Source: Gammaproteobacteria bacterium (lineage in GTDB: Bacteria > Pseudomonadota > Gammaproteobacteria > Legionellales > Legionellaceae). From it: DNA of 64,000 nt. The position numbers and the translations under genes were made by a program. The DNA is taken from NCBI GenBank assembly GCA_030147635.1, contig JASBUZ010000030.1, positions 35,693 through 99,692 of the forward strand, in the 5' to 3' direction. Shown here piece after piece: positions 24,470-34,362 of the stretch. The notes beneath the pieces were generated by a model that saw only the letters and a program-made list of their open reading frames with translations, did not search any database and was not told the DNA's origin. The number at the start of each line of letters is the position of its first letter. Position 1 is the first letter of the stretch.

Positions 24470-27400
24470 ATGGCTAATAAAATTCTATTTTGGAAAGGAT
24501 GTGTCAACCCCAACCTCTTTGGCGAACATCGTATCTCTATCGAGACAGCACTCGATAAATTAGCGACAGGCGATTATAAATCAGCCGATCTCGACTTAAA
24601 GAAATCAAAACTTCAGCAAAATTTGTACACTGCAAAAATTAATGATACGCACCGCTTGCTCTGGACAACAGTTCCTCATCAGGGCAAACCCTATATGTTG
24701 CTCCTAGATATTATTGAAGAGCACGAATACGAAAAATCGCCCTACTTCCGTCGAAGAACCTCGAAACAATCCTTTGATAGAGCACTCGCTGCCCGGAATG
24801 CTGACACAGCCGATGCTCCTATTACTGCAGCAGACTTTGAGGTGCTCACCGATGAGGATTTTGCGGCACTCCCCGCCATAGAGAATGCTGGAAGCTCAGA
24901 TACATCCATCGACTATATTCCAAGCTACAACTACGACCAACAGTTTCTTGTATTCAGTGATGAGCAGGAAAGGGCCGTCCATGCCACATTGCCTGCTCTT
25001 GTTTCAGGGCCACCAGGCTCTGGTAAATCAAGTACTGCTCTTGAGATGATAAACCAACTCCTCGAAAAAACGGAACAGCCCATACTCTATATCACTGAAT
25101 CTCCAAAACTTGCTGCCCGTATGGGGCAAATCTGGCAACAAATGCCAGAAGCAGAAGCCAATAAAGAGCGAGTGCATTTTTTAAGTTACCGAGATTTACT
25201 ACTCAAAACCATGGATGCAGCCAATCCTGGCTGGAGAGCACGCTTCAAAACACTCGATGAGTTTAAGACCTGGTGTGAAAACACGTTTGTCTCACAAAAA
25301 ACACTGGATGTGTGGCTATCAGACTATATTAAAACGATTAGAAAGCTTCACAAAACCACCCAAAAGAATGCGCCCAATGCATGGGATACTTTAGAGCGCT
25401 CTCTCGATCTGATTTATCAAGAATTTCGCATCATTTCGGGCTATAGCAAAGAAGAGTACTTAGCCCTTGGGGAACGCGGCTCACTCTTTCATTCAGCTGA
25501 AGAGCGAGAAGCACTGTTTACCGCTTACCAAAGCTACACTACACACCTAAAAGATAAAGGGCAAATCGACGAATCTTTCTTTAAGTTTTCACTCCCCGGC
25601 GTATTTAGTGCTGTTGTCGTTGATGAAACCCAGGACTTTTCAAACCAACAAATTAATAATATCAACACGCTCGTCTCAGATGAAATGCCCTGGATTGCGT
25701 ATAACTTAGATAGTAATCAAAGCCTAAGTGACAGCCTTTCTAAAAAAGCATTTTTAAGACAACGTCACCGTCAAGCAAACCAACAACTCACGTCTGTTGA
25801 ACTCACTGGCACGTACCGGTGTCCAAACCAAGTCATTGGGCTTGCCAATAAAGTATTAGAAATCATCACGCACTTAAGAGGCGGTGTTGCTGAGAAAGGA
25901 CAACTAACAGCTCTCCCTGAGGCAAATGATCTAAGTAAACCAGCAGGCTCGGTTGAGTGGTTTACCAAAGATGTTGATAAATCATCCGATTTAAAGCGCC
26001 CCCAGCGCAATACAGTTACTTATTATGAGACAGCCCTCATTACGGAAGAACGTTTTAAGCAAGAAGCAGAAGGACTCTTTCACACAGACCTAATTTTTAC
26101 ACCCGAAGAGATTAAAGGTCTTGAATACCCAAATATTATTTTATATCGCCCGAATGACTGGGATATGTGTTTTGACATCAACAAAGCTTTAACGAAACGC
26201 CCACTCACAGGACAGATATCTCCTAACTTAGCCAAAAATACTGGAGTAAATGCGTACTCACCCGCTTTAAACCGACTATTTACAGCGATTACACGTGCCT
26301 CTTCATCAGTGTATATCTACCAAGGACAACCTAAAAGAAAACCACCTTTGCTCGAAGCACTGAAAACGTGTATATCAGCAAGTGCCGCCAGTGCAGCAAC
26401 ACCTGAACCTGGAGAAGTAAGCTCTAATATCTTAGATGAGAAGCGCCTTGAGACTATTAAAGCACTACTCGATAACGATAATGAAGAGCAAGCACAAAAG
26501 CTGTTTTTGCAAATACCAGGGAAAACAAAAACTGAGTTTAAAGCGTTTAAAGCACGCTATGAACAAGAGTTGATAAATACCTACGTTAGCGCAGACTTAC
26601 ATATTGCACCACAGCGGGCGAAAGCTACCATACCTGAAAAAAAGAAGCCGAGCGCATTTACGCTATTTCCTAATGTTGGAAAATTCTATCAAGAGGCGAC
26701 AGCTTCTAAATTATCTCAACTCCTGAATTGTCATGATGCAACGCGCTATTTATTACAGCCAGTCAACGTGCATCAGTTTCCATTGGCTGAAGAAGATTTC
26801 CCAATGCTTGCTGAGCTTCTCCTCCTGGACAAAACAACACGCCACCTCTTCCAGCAAGCACTCAGCAAAAAACTGGATGAACCAAATGCTCAAGCATTTG
26901 CAGCTGAACTTCGTGCAGCAACCAATGTAAACAAACAGTTACTTATCTTTTCGATTGCTCATATCACCAACCCCAAGGTGAGACGGGCACTCATTACCTC
27001 TGAAACTGTGCATCAAAGGAACAGCGAAGGAGATACTCCTCTCATGGCTGCCATTATGTCAATTTCCGCAGCGCCTGGGCTGACCACTAGCGAACAAGAT
27101 ATAGCATGCATAGAGGATTTAATTAGTGCGGGAGCAGATGTTAATGCTGTCAATAAGGCAGGCTTTTCAGCATTACACTTCGCAGCACAGTATGGTCTCC
27201 ATGAGCTCGCTGCTGTACTCCTGAGACACGGGGCTAATCCTAATCTCGCAGCAAACAATACTACGACGCCTTTAATCTTGGCCTTTGAAACTGACCACCC
27301 AAGTCATTCTAGAGATCCAGAAAGACTGGTTAAACTACTACTCGATTACAACGCTAACCCACAGCCCATAGTGAAAGATATCACAACCCCTCTACAGGCT

Positions 27401-28090
27401 GCCTTAGCACTAGAATCTAGCGAGAAAAAACGACGCTGCCTTCAACTTTTAGTGAGTCGTGGTGCCGACGTCAACCAGCTATCTAGTACTGGAAGTCTCC
27501 TACTCGCTGAAGCTGCTTATCAAAACAGAAAAAAAGAAATGGACCTTCTACTCGAATGTGGCGCAAACCCAAACTTAATTTCTAATGTAGTCGATTTGTC
27601 GCCCTTTTTCGCAGAGCCATTGAGGAAGCAGTTTTTATGCACACAAAATCAGATTCGTGCTACCCCCCTAGGGAAAGCAGTTATTGGGCACCATGTTTCT
27701 CTTATTGAGGACTTAGTCAAAACGCATCACGCCGACATCAACCTGTGTGATACACAGGGCTACTCACCACTCGTGATTGCAAGCTGTACAGGTAACTTAG
27801 CAAGCATACGTAAACTTTTGGAGCTCGGAGCAGATGCAAAAGGGACAGGGCTACAAAGACCTCCTATCTATTTTGCTCTGAAAAATAGCTTTCTTGCCGC
27901 AGCGAAAATATTACTCGAGGCTGGAGGCGGTGATGCGCCTCAACTGGAAACGCTCCTAAATGACAGTGACAGAAAACTACTACAGCACATTCGCCAAACC
28001 TCTTTAGAAGAACTCTCAAAAGCAGAAAAACTCATACAAGCAGCCATCGAAAATAATTCCAGCTTAGAGCATAGCATAATGAATTATTAA
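24470..28090 (+). CDS. RelE-like / UvrD-like helicase / ankyrin-repeat fusion protein
   Basis: A 1206-aa multidomain protein. Residues 1-90 resemble a RelE/ParE-type toxin fold (KLQQNLYTAKINDTHRLLW, then YMLLLDIIEEHEYEKS). A superfamily 1 helicase core follows: Walker A SGPPGSGKSS (about 180), Walker B VVVDETQDFS (about 383-391), YRCPNQVI (motif IV-like) and TRASSSVYIY (motif VI, about 607). A linker and helical region runs to about 845. Residues 848-1160 hold several ankyrin repeats (GFSALHFAAQYGLHELAAVL, NLASIRKLLELGADA). No signal peptide. RelE-UvrD fusions are known in bacteria; the ankyrin tail suggests a protein-binding or host-directed role, which is inference. ATG 24470 is chosen because TATAAT lies just upstream. 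It ends at a shared terminator. Confidence 0.82.
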   Translation: MANKILFWKGCVNPNLFGEHRISIETALDKLATGDYKSADLDLKKSKLQQNLYTAKINDTHRLLWTTVPHQGKPYMLLLDIIEEHEYEKSPYFRRRTSKQSFDRALAARNADTADAPITAADFEVLTDEDFAALPAIENAGSSDTSIDYIPSYNYDQQFLVFSDEQERAVHATLPALVSGPPGSGKSSTALEMINQLLEKTEQPILYITESPKLAARMGQIWQQMPEAEANKERVHFLSYRDLLLKTMDAANPGWRARFKTLDEFKTWCENTFVSQKTLDVWLSDYIKTIRKLHKTTQKNAPNAWDTLERSLDLIYQEFRIISGYSKEEYLALGERGSLFHSAEEREALFTAYQSYTTHLKDKGQIDESFFKFSLPGVFSAVVVDETQDFSNQQINNINTLVSDEMPWIAYNLDSNQSLSDSLSKKAFLRQRHRQANQQLTSVELTGTYRCPNQVIGLANKVLEIITHLRGGVAEKGQLTALPEANDLSKPAGSVEWFTKDVDKSSDLKRPQRNTVTYYETALITEERFKQEAEGLFHTDLIFTPEEIKGLEYPNIILYRPNDWDMCFDINKALTKRPLTGQISPNLAKNTGVNAYSPALNRLFTAITRASSSVYIYQGQPKRKPPLLEALKTCISASAASAATPEPGEVSSNILDEKRLETIKALLDNDNEEQAQKLFLQIPGKTKTEFKAFKARYEQELINTYVSADLHIAPQRAKATIPEKKKPSAFTLFPNVGKFYQEATASKLSQLLNCHDATRYLLQPVNVHQFPLAEEDFPMLAELLLLDKTTRHLFQQALSKKLDEPNAQAFAAELRAATNVNKQLLIFSIAHITNPKVRRALITSETVHQRNSEGDTPLMAAIMSISAAPGLTTSEQDIACIEDLISAGADVNAVNKAGFSALHFAAQYGLHELAAVLLRHGANPNLAANNTTTPLILAFETDHPSHSRDPERLVKLLLDYNANPQPIVKDITTPLQAALALESSEKKRRCLQLLVSRGADVNQLSSTGSLLLAEAAYQNRKKEMDLLLECGANPNLISNVVDLSPFFAEPLRKQFLCTQNQIRATPLGKAVIGHHVSLIEDLVKTHHADINLCDTQGYSPLVIASCTGNLASIRKLLELGADAKGTGLQRPPIYFALKNSFLAAAKILLEAGGGDAPQLETLLNDSDRKLLQHIRQTSLEELSKAEKLIQAAIENNSSLEHSIMNY

Positions 28091-28105
28091 AGTAAAAAAT
28101 ACGAT

Positions 28106-28136
28106 AAAGGTGTGCCACAAGGCACACCTTTATTTT
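28106..28136. terminator. Bidirectional intrinsic terminator
   Basis: An 11-bp perfect stem (28106-28116 with 28121-28131) and four-base loop ACAA, followed by TTTATTTT on the plus strand and by A/T-rich sequence on the minus strand. It sits between the convergent helicase-ankyrin and lpd genes and can serve both. Confidence 0.9.
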
Positions 28137-28146
28137 AAATGACCAA

Positions 28147-29571
28147 CTACTTTGCTTTCTTCTTTGGCAAGTACAAGTCTGTAATGGTGCCTTCAAACAT
28201 CTCTGCTGATTGCGCAATGGTTTCAGCAAGTGTTGGATGAGGGTGAATGGTGAGCGCAATATCTTCAACATCACAACACATCTCAATCGCAAGAGTCACT
28301 TCTGCAATTAAATCCCCTGCATTCACACCGACAATACCGCCGCCTAAAATCCGCTTAGTGTCGGGGCAGAATAAGAGCTTAGTCATTCCTTCTTCACGGC
28401 CCATGCTGAGCGCGCGTCCGCTAGCAGCCCAAGGGAATACTGCTTTCTCATATTTGGTGCCTTGCTCTTTTGCATCACGCTCAGTTAAACCAGTCCAGGC
28501 AATTTCCGGATCGGTATAAGCAACGCTTGGAATACACGTTGGGTCAAAGGTATGCTTCATGCCAGCAATCACTTCTGCTGCAACCTTTCCTTCAGGAATT
28601 GCTTTGTGCGCAAGCATAGGCTGGCCAACCACATCCCCAATGGCAAAAATATGAGGGACATTGGTACACATCTGCTTATCTACTGCAATAAAGCCTCGCT
28701 CATCAACCTTTACGCCTGCTTTATCTGCAGCAATGTTCAAACCATTTGGTTTACGGCCAACAGCAACCAGAACTTGCTGGAAGACTTCTGGTTTTTTAGT
28801 GGCATGCGCACCTTCCATCGAAACGTGAATCCCATCTTTTTTGGCATCCATAGCAGTCACTTTCGTCTTAGTTAAGCACTTCACGCCTTTTTTAGTGAGG
28901 CGTTTTTGCAGCACATTCACTAAGTCAGTATCAGCGCCTGGCATAATTTGGTCTGCAAACTCAACTACAGTCACATCAACCCCGAGTGCTGAATACACAG
29001 TCGCCATCTCAAGGCCAATAATCCCACCGCCTAAGACTAACAAGCTGCCTTTAATATCTTTCAGTTCAAGCGCGCCGGTTGAGCTGAAAATACGTTTATC
29101 TTCTGGAATAAATGGCAGGTTAATTGCTTCACTTCCAACCGCAATAATAGCTTGTTCAAAATCGACTTTCACTTTACCGTCTTTACCAGCCACTTCAATT
29201 TGGTTTGGCGAAGTAAAGGCCGCAACACCCGCCACGGTGGTTACTTTACGCTGCTTAGCAAGTGCCTCAAGGCCGCCTGTTAGCTTACCAATGACTTTGT
29301 TTTTCCAAGCAACCAACTTCTTACTGTCAAAGCTCATTTTGCCAAGGCTGACACCCAAATCAGGCATTTCAGCGGCTTCATCCACAAACTTGGCAATATG
29401 CAATAAAGCTTTGGATGGAATACAACCGACGTTTAAGCAAACGCCACCGAGAGAATCGAAGCGCTCAACCAGCACCACATTCTTGCCCAAATCAGCTGCA
29501 CGGAATGCTGCGGTATATCCACCAGGTCCACTACCAATTACAACAACATCGGCTTTCATTTGTTTAGTCAT
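28147..29571 (-). CDS. lpdA: Dihydrolipoamide dehydrogenase (E3 of pyruvate dehydrogenase)
   Basis: A 474-aa FAD/NAD-dependent flavoprotein that reoxidises dihydrolipoyl groups of the E2 subunit. FAD motif GSGPGGYTAAFRAADLG lies near residue 12, the redox-active disulfide GGVCLNVGCIPSK at about 43-55, and the NAD motif GGGIIGLEMATVYSALG at about 182. AIGDVVGQPMLAHKA is the second FAD site, and HPHPTLAE at the C-terminus carries the catalytic His-Glu pair. Third gene of aceE-aceF-lpdA. AAGGTG lies about ten bases before ATG 29571. Transcription ends at the hairpin at 28106-28136. Confidence 0.97.
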   Translation of the reverse strand: MTKQMKADVVVIGSGPGGYTAAFRAADLGKNVVLVERFDSLGGVCLNVGCIPSKALLHIAKFVDEAAEMPDLGVSLGKMSFDSKKLVAWKNKVIGKLTGGLEALAKQRKVTTVAGVAAFTSPNQIEVAGKDGKVKVDFEQAIIAVGSEAINLPFIPEDKRIFSSTGALELKDIKGSLLVLGGGIIGLEMATVYSALGVDVTVVEFADQIMPGADTDLVNVLQKRLTKKGVKCLTKTKVTAMDAKKDGIHVSMEGAHATKKPEVFQQVLVAVGRKPNGLNIAADKAGVKVDERGFIAVDKQMCTNVPHIFAIGDVVGQPMLAHKAIPEGKVAAEVIAGMKHTFDPTCIPSVAYTDPEIAWTGLTERDAKEQGTKYEKAVFPWAASGRALSMGREEGMTKLLFCPDTKRILGGGIVGVNAGDLIAEVTLAIEMCCDVEDIALTIHPHPTLAETIAQSAEMFEGTITDLYLPKKKAK

Positions 29572-29588
29572 GTTTAATCACACCTTAT

Positions 29589-31205
29589 TTATAATAGGAT
29601 ACGGCGCATATCAGAGAGTCCTTCGCTGATAAAGCGCGTAAATCTTGCTGCTTCTGCCCCATCAATCACGCGATGGTCATAAGACAGTGACAGTGGCAAG
29701 GTAAGCCTTGGCACAAACTGACTTCCATCAAAGACAGGCTTCATTTCTGAACGGGAAACACCGAGTATAGCCACCTCAGGGCTATTCACAACTGGAGTAA
29801 AAGCTGTTCCGCCAATGCCACCAAGGCTTGAAATGGTAAAGCTTCCACCTTGCATATCACCTGGCATGAGTCCCTTGTCACGGGCTTTGGTACTGAGACG
29901 TGCCATTTCTCTTGCAATGTCACTGACTGATAGCTGGTCCACATTTTTAATCACGGGCACCACTAAGCCATTTAGTGTTTCAACTGCAATACCAAGGTGA
30001 ATGTATTTCTTGTAAATCAAGTTTTCACCGCTCGCATCTAGCGAACTGTTAAACTGAGGAAACACTTGTAGTGCTCGCGCTACCACCTTGCAAATAAAAG
30101 CAAGAATTGTGGGCTTATAGCCCTCTTTTTCGGCAGCTTTAATTTGACTTTTACGAAATGCTTCAAGCTCGGTAATATCAGATGAATCAAACTGGGTCAC
30201 ATGCGGAATATTGAGCCACGCACGATGCAAGTTCTCACCAGTCATGCGCTTAATTTTATTCAGTGGCTTCGTTTCAATCTCACCAAACTGACTAAAATCA
30301 ATGACTTTGGCCGCGGGCAGGGCAAGTCCACCACCTGATGATTTTTCTTGCAGCTTTTTCTTCACAAACTGCTCTAAGTCTTCACGCGTAATACGCTCTT
30401 TCTTACCAGTCCCTTTCACTTTGTCTAAATTGACACCAAGCTCACGCGCTAACCGACGCACACCTGGACCCGCCAAAATAGAGCCATCTGAAGCAGGCAC
30501 CAAGGGTGGTTGTTGTGTAACCATCTCTGCAACCGCAGCTCCTGAGTGTGTCGCGCTCGCTTCTGGTGGAACATCTGCAGGAAGCGCTGTGGCTCCCTCT
30601 TTAATTTTATCTTCAGGCAAAATAACTTCTGGTGGAGGCGGAGATACTGCTCTTGATGCCGTCACCGAAAGCGAAAGAATCACATCTCCTTCAGCGACTT
30701 TATCACCCACTTTGACTTTCACCGCCTGAACGGTGCCTTGCATAGGAGATGGGATTTCCATGCTGGCTTTATCCGTCTCAAGGGTGATTAAAGGCGCATC
30801 GGCGTCTATCTCATCCCCTGCTTTTACCAACACTTCAATCACATCAACATCTGTCGCACCACCAATATCTGGCACCTTAACTTCCTGCATCTCGGTTGAT
30901 GCGGCTTCGGGTGCAGCAGCTTTAGCCGGAGATGACGCCGGCTTTGTTTCTGCTTCTGCTTCTGCTTCCAGCGAAACAGACAAAATGACATCACCTTCAG
31001 CTACTTTGTCGCCAACTTTCAGTTTCACTGCTTGAACAGTGCCTTGCATAGGAGATGGGATTTCCATGCTGGCTTTATCAGTTTCGAGGGTGATCAAAGG
31101 TGTATCAACGTCTATCTCATCCCCTGCTTTTACCAACACTTCAATCACATCAACATCTGTCGCACCACCAATATCTGGCACTTTTACTTCTTTCACATTG
31201 GTCAT
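29589..31205 (-). CDS. aceF: Pyruvate dehydrogenase E2, dihydrolipoamide acetyltransferase
   Basis: A 538-aa core subunit of pyruvate dehydrogenase that moves acetyl groups to CoA. Two nearly identical lipoyl domains (about 3-78 and 111-186) each contain ETDKASMEIPSP with the lipoylated Lys. They are joined by Ala/Pro/Glu-rich linkers. A peripheral subunit-binding domain (GPGVRRLARELGVNLDKV, about 245-280) precedes the catalytic domain, which ends SLSYDHRVIDGAEAARF with the catalytic His. E. coli AceF has three lipoyl domains; two is common elsewhere. ATG 31205 is chosen because GGAGG is six bases upstream, whereas the ATG at 31211 abuts it. Confidence 0.97.
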   Translation of the reverse strand: MTNVKEVKVPDIGGATDVDVIEVLVKAGDEIDVDTPLITLETDKASMEIPSPMQGTVQAVKLKVGDKVAEGDVILSVSLEAEAEAETKPASSPAKAAAPEAASTEMQEVKVPDIGGATDVDVIEVLVKAGDEIDADAPLITLETDKASMEIPSPMQGTVQAVKVKVGDKVAEGDVILSLSVTASRAVSPPPPEVILPEDKIKEGATALPADVPPEASATHSGAAVAEMVTQQPPLVPASDGSILAGPGVRRLARELGVNLDKVKGTGKKERITREDLEQFVKKKLQEKSSGGGLALPAAKVIDFSQFGEIETKPLNKIKRMTGENLHRAWLNIPHVTQFDSSDITELEAFRKSQIKAAEKEGYKPTILAFICKVVARALQVFPQFNSSLDASGENLIYKKYIHLGIAVETLNGLVVPVIKNVDQLSVSDIAREMARLSTKARDKGLMPGDMQGGSFTISSLGGIGGTAFTPVVNSPEVAILGVSRSEMKPVFDGSQFVPRLTLPLSLSYDHRVIDGAEAARFTRFISEGLSDMRRILL

Positions 31206-31217
31206 CCCCATCCTCCC

Positions 31218-33884
31218 TTAATGTGTCGCAGGATTTAATTTATCAGGATTTATTTGGTAACGCTTTATCGCATCTTGTACTTTCGATTTAGGCAGTTCTC
31301 CTGCATCGACCAATGCTTTTAAAGCAGCTAATACAATAAACTTGGCATCAACTTCAAAGAAGTGTCGCAGCTTCTTACGGGTATCACTACGCCCATAACC
31401 ATCTGTCCCAAGCGTCACATAAGGTGCCTCAATGTAAGGTCTAATTTGATCAGCATACGCACGCATATAGTCTGTTGCAGCAATAACAGGTCCTTTCTTA
31501 CCTGCCAGTTGTTGCTGAACATAGCTTGTTTTCTCTTTTGTTGATGGGTGCATACGATTATGACGCTCACATGCCATACCATCACGAGCAAGCTCTGTGA
31601 AACTCGTCATACTCCAAACATCAGATGAAACCGAAAAGTCTTTTTTCAACAATCGTGCTGCCTCTTCGACTTCTCGTAAAATGGTACCAGACCCCATCAA
31701 CTGTACGTGAAGCTTGCTTGGTTTTTTGCAAGGCTTCAAACAGTACATCCCTTTTAAAATGCCTTTTTCAATCCCTTTTGGCATATCAGGATGCTTATAA
31801 TTTTCATTCATCAACGTAATATAGAAAAAGACGTTTTCTTGCTTTTCATACATCCGATATAAACCATTTTGCATAATTACCGCTAACTCGTAAGCATAAG
31901 TTGGATCGTAGGAAACACAATTTGGAATGGTCGATGACATCAAGTGACTATGGCCATCTTGATGTTGTAAACCTTCACCTGCAAGCGTGGTACGCCCAGC
32001 GGTCGCTCCCAATAAAAATCCTCGTGCTTGCATGTCTCCTGCAGCCCATGCTAAATCCCCGGTGCGCTGGAAACCAAACATCGAGTAATAAATATACATT
32101 GGAATCATTGCGAAGTGGTTATTCGCATACGAGGTGGCTGCAGCCATCCAAGAGCAAAAAGCACCAGCTTCATTGAGCCCTTCTTCTAAAATTTGCCCCT
32201 CTTTGGCTTCGTGGTAATACATTACTTGATTACGGTCAACGGGATCATAGAGTTGGCCCACTGGCGAATAAATACCAATTTGTCGAAACAAGCCTTCCAT
32301 ACCAAATGTACGCGACTCATCCGGTACAATCGGCACAATTCGCTTACCAATCTCTTTATCTCGCAACAGTGCTGACAATATACGTACAAAGGCCATTGTC
32401 GTTGAAATTTCACGCTTATCAATCCCTGAGGTGACTGCAGAAAACGCCGATAAGTCAGGGGCTTTTAGTGCATCACACTCAGGATGCCTTGAGGGTAAGT
32501 AGCCTCCCAAAGCTTCTCGTTGTTTCTTTAAGTACTGTATTTCTGGGCTATTCTCATCTGGTCGATAAAATGGCACATCTTTAATTTGCTCATCGGTGAC
32601 TGGAATGCTGAACCTGTCTCTAAACGCGCGCAGCTCATCTTCAGTCATCTTTTTCTGCTGGTGGGTAACATTCATCCCTTCACCGGCAGCACCCATGCCA
32701 TATCCTTTAATGGTTTTGGCAAGAATCACAGTTGGCACGCCTTCAGTGGCTACCGCCTCGGCGTACGCTGCAAACACTTTTTGTGGGTCATGGCCACCAC
32801 GGTTCAAGCGCCAAATTTCCTCATCTGACATATGTTCAACCATTTTTTTGAGCTCAGGCGAATCACCAAAAAAATGTTCTCGAACATAAGCACCGTCATT
32901 GCCTTTATAGTTTTGGTATTCACCATCGACACAGGCTTCCATACGTGCTTGCATGACCCCGTGGATGTCTTTTTCAAATAAGGCATCCCAGCGCCCGCCC
33001 CAAATCACTTTCAACACATACCAGCCGGCACCTCGGAATAACCCTTCCAATTCTTGAATAATTTTGCCATTGCCACGCACAGGGCCATCTAAACGCTGAA
33101 GATTGCAGTTCACAACAAAAATTAAGTTATCTAACTTCTCACGAACTGCGATAGAGAGCGCACCTACCGACTCAGGCTCATCCATCTCACCATCGCCTAA
33201 GAACGCCCACACTTTGCGTCCTTTGGTTTCAACCAGCCCTCGGTTTTCCAAATATTTTAAAAAACGTGCTTGGTAAATGGCCTGAATTGGACCAAGGCCC
33301 ATAGAAACTGTAGGAAATTGCCAAAAATGCTCCATAAGCCACGGATGTGGATAAGAAGACAAACCATCTACTTCAACTTCTTGTCTAAAATGTGCGAGCT
33401 GATCTTCAGTAAGACGCCCTTCTAAGTAGGCTCGTGCATAAATACCAGGAGAAGAATGCCCTTGAATGTAGAGTAAGTCTGGACCACCTGGCGCATCATG
33501 CCCCTTAAAAAAGTGATTAAATCCTGTTTCATACAAAGTAGCTGCTGAGGCATAGGAGGCAATATGCCCCCCTAGTTCTGGTGCATACTTACCTGCTCGA
33601 AGCACCATCGCAACTGCATTCCAACGAATCAGCGCGCTGATTCGCTTAGCAATACCTTCATCAGGTGGCATCGGCTTTTCATCCGAGCGTTTAATGGTAT
33701 TACGATATGGGGTATGAATAGCGCTCGGCAGCAACACACCAGACTCATCTGCAGCACTTAAAAGTTGTTGAACTAAAAAGCCTGCACGCTCAGGACCATG
33801 TGCTTTAATCACAGCCTCTAGTGCATCAATCCATTCACTGGTTTCAGCAGGATCGGTGTCTTTTTTTAAAATATCATTCACCAT
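31218..33884 (-). CDS. aceE: Pyruvate dehydrogenase E1 (homodimeric type)
   Basis: An 888-aa thiamine-diphosphate enzyme that decarboxylates pyruvate and acetylates E2. The ThDP motif FLGDGEMDEPES begins GDGEMDE and ends in NCNLQRLDGPVRGNGKI (about 225-265). Histidines of the homodimeric E1 family appear in YIQGHSSPGIYARAYLEGRL (about 140). The C-terminal domain includes TLGTDGYGRSDTR. ATG 33884 is used, with GAGG nine bases upstream; the frame extends to a TTG at 33899. It is first of the aceE-aceF-lpdA operon. No PdhR-like regulator precedes it; instead a Cys-rich lipoprotein gene ends 51 bases upstream. Confidence 0.97.
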   Translation of the reverse strand: MVNDILKKDTDPAETSEWIDALEAVIKAHGPERAGFLVQQLLSAADESGVLLPSAIHTPYRNTIKRSDEKPMPPDEGIAKRISALIRWNAVAMVLRAGKYAPELGGHIASYASAATLYETGFNHFFKGHDAPGGPDLLYIQGHSSPGIYARAYLEGRLTEDQLAHFRQEVEVDGLSSYPHPWLMEHFWQFPTVSMGLGPIQAIYQARFLKYLENRGLVETKGRKVWAFLGDGEMDEPESVGALSIAVREKLDNLIFVVNCNLQRLDGPVRGNGKIIQELEGLFRGAGWYVLKVIWGGRWDALFEKDIHGVMQARMEACVDGEYQNYKGNDGAYVREHFFGDSPELKKMVEHMSDEEIWRLNRGGHDPQKVFAAYAEAVATEGVPTVILAKTIKGYGMGAAGEGMNVTHQQKKMTEDELRAFRDRFSIPVTDEQIKDVPFYRPDENSPEIQYLKKQREALGGYLPSRHPECDALKAPDLSAFSAVTSGIDKREISTTMAFVRILSALLRDKEIGKRIVPIVPDESRTFGMEGLFRQIGIYSPVGQLYDPVDRNQVMYYHEAKEGQILEEGLNEAGAFCSWMAAATSYANNHFAMIPMYIYYSMFGFQRTGDLAWAAGDMQARGFLLGATAGRTTLAGEGLQHQDGHSHLMSSTIPNCVSYDPTYAYELAVIMQNGLYRMYEKQENVFFYITLMNENYKHPDMPKGIEKGILKGMYCLKPCKKPSKLHVQLMGSGTILREVEEAARLLKKDFSVSSDVWSMTSFTELARDGMACERHNRMHPSTKEKTSYVQQQLAGKKGPVIAATDYMRAYADQIRPYIEAPYVTLGTDGYGRSDTRKKLRHFFEVDAKFIVLAALKALVDAGELPKSKVQDAIKRYQINPDKLNPATH

Positions 33885-33913
33885 ATTCACTTTCCTCAAG
33901 CCATCTTCTAGAC

Positions 33914-33942
33914 CATAAAATCAAAAAAAATGGCACTAGCAA
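33914..33942 (-). promoter_or_regulatory. aceE: Candidate sigma-70 promoter for aceE
   Basis: On the minus strand TTGCTA (33937-33942) is followed after 17 bases by TTTATG (33914-33919), about 30 bases before the aceE ATG. The -35 box overlaps the last codons and stop of the lipoprotein gene, so aceE may have its own promoter as well as readthrough. Match to consensus is partial. Confidence 0.35.
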
Positions 33943-34331
33943 CAAAATGGCGCAATTTGTAAGTATTTACGAATTTTACCTCTACATTGCCCCACGCAAA
34001 CGCGGTAGTCTGCCGGGCAATCACACGATGTCTTGCGGCATTGTAGAGGATCATGAAAAGATTGCAACTGAAGCGCTACGCGCTTTCCTTGAACACACTG
34101 CTCATGAATATATGTCTTGTAACGCTTGATCATCTTGCTGCGCTGTTCCTTCGAACATTTGATGCAACTATCAGAGCAAGCCTTCATGCAAGCTGACTGT
34201 TTTATCTTACATTGATCAATACAAGCTCTTTCTGCTTGCGCATGCTTTGCGTCTTGCTTTGGCGTGAAAGAGCACCCCAGTAAGCACATCGATAAAAAAC
34301 TAGCAATCATCCATCGATAACGTTTTTGCAT
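33936..34331 (-). CDS. Cysteine-rich lipoprotein of unknown function
   Basis: A 131-aa protein with a lipoprotein signal peptide and lipobox LLGC (lipidated Cys20). The mature part has fourteen further cysteines, arranged C-x3-C-x6-C-x3-C-x3-C-x2-C at 37-59, then Cys79, Cys98, C-x4-C-x-C at 98-105, C-x3-C at 112-116 and a terminal Cys-Cys. Many Lys/Arg lie between them. The twin C-x3-C pairs suggest paired disulfides or metal binding in the periplasm or outer membrane. ATG 34331 has GAGG seven bases upstream; the longer frame to 34352 adds residues before a normal signal. It lies between a palindromic element and aceE. Confidence 0.72.
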   Translation of the reverse strand: MQKRYRWMIASFLSMCLLGCSFTPKQDAKHAQAERACIDQCKIKQSACMKACSDSCIKCSKEQRSKMIKRYKTYIHEQCVQGKRVALQLQSFHDPLQCRKTSCDCPADYRVCVGQCRGKIRKYLQIAPFCC

Positions 34332-34362
34332 GCGACATCCTCTATCTAGCAATGACTTTCGC

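Noticed and set aside
28841-29629. Plus-strand frame of 262 codons opposite lpdA
   Set aside because: Antisense to a well-conserved enzyme; its translation has the composition of reversed coding sequence and no motif.
30700-31190. Near-identical DNA blocks in aceF as a mobile repeat
   Set aside because: They encode the two lipoyl domains, an ordinary feature of E2 proteins.
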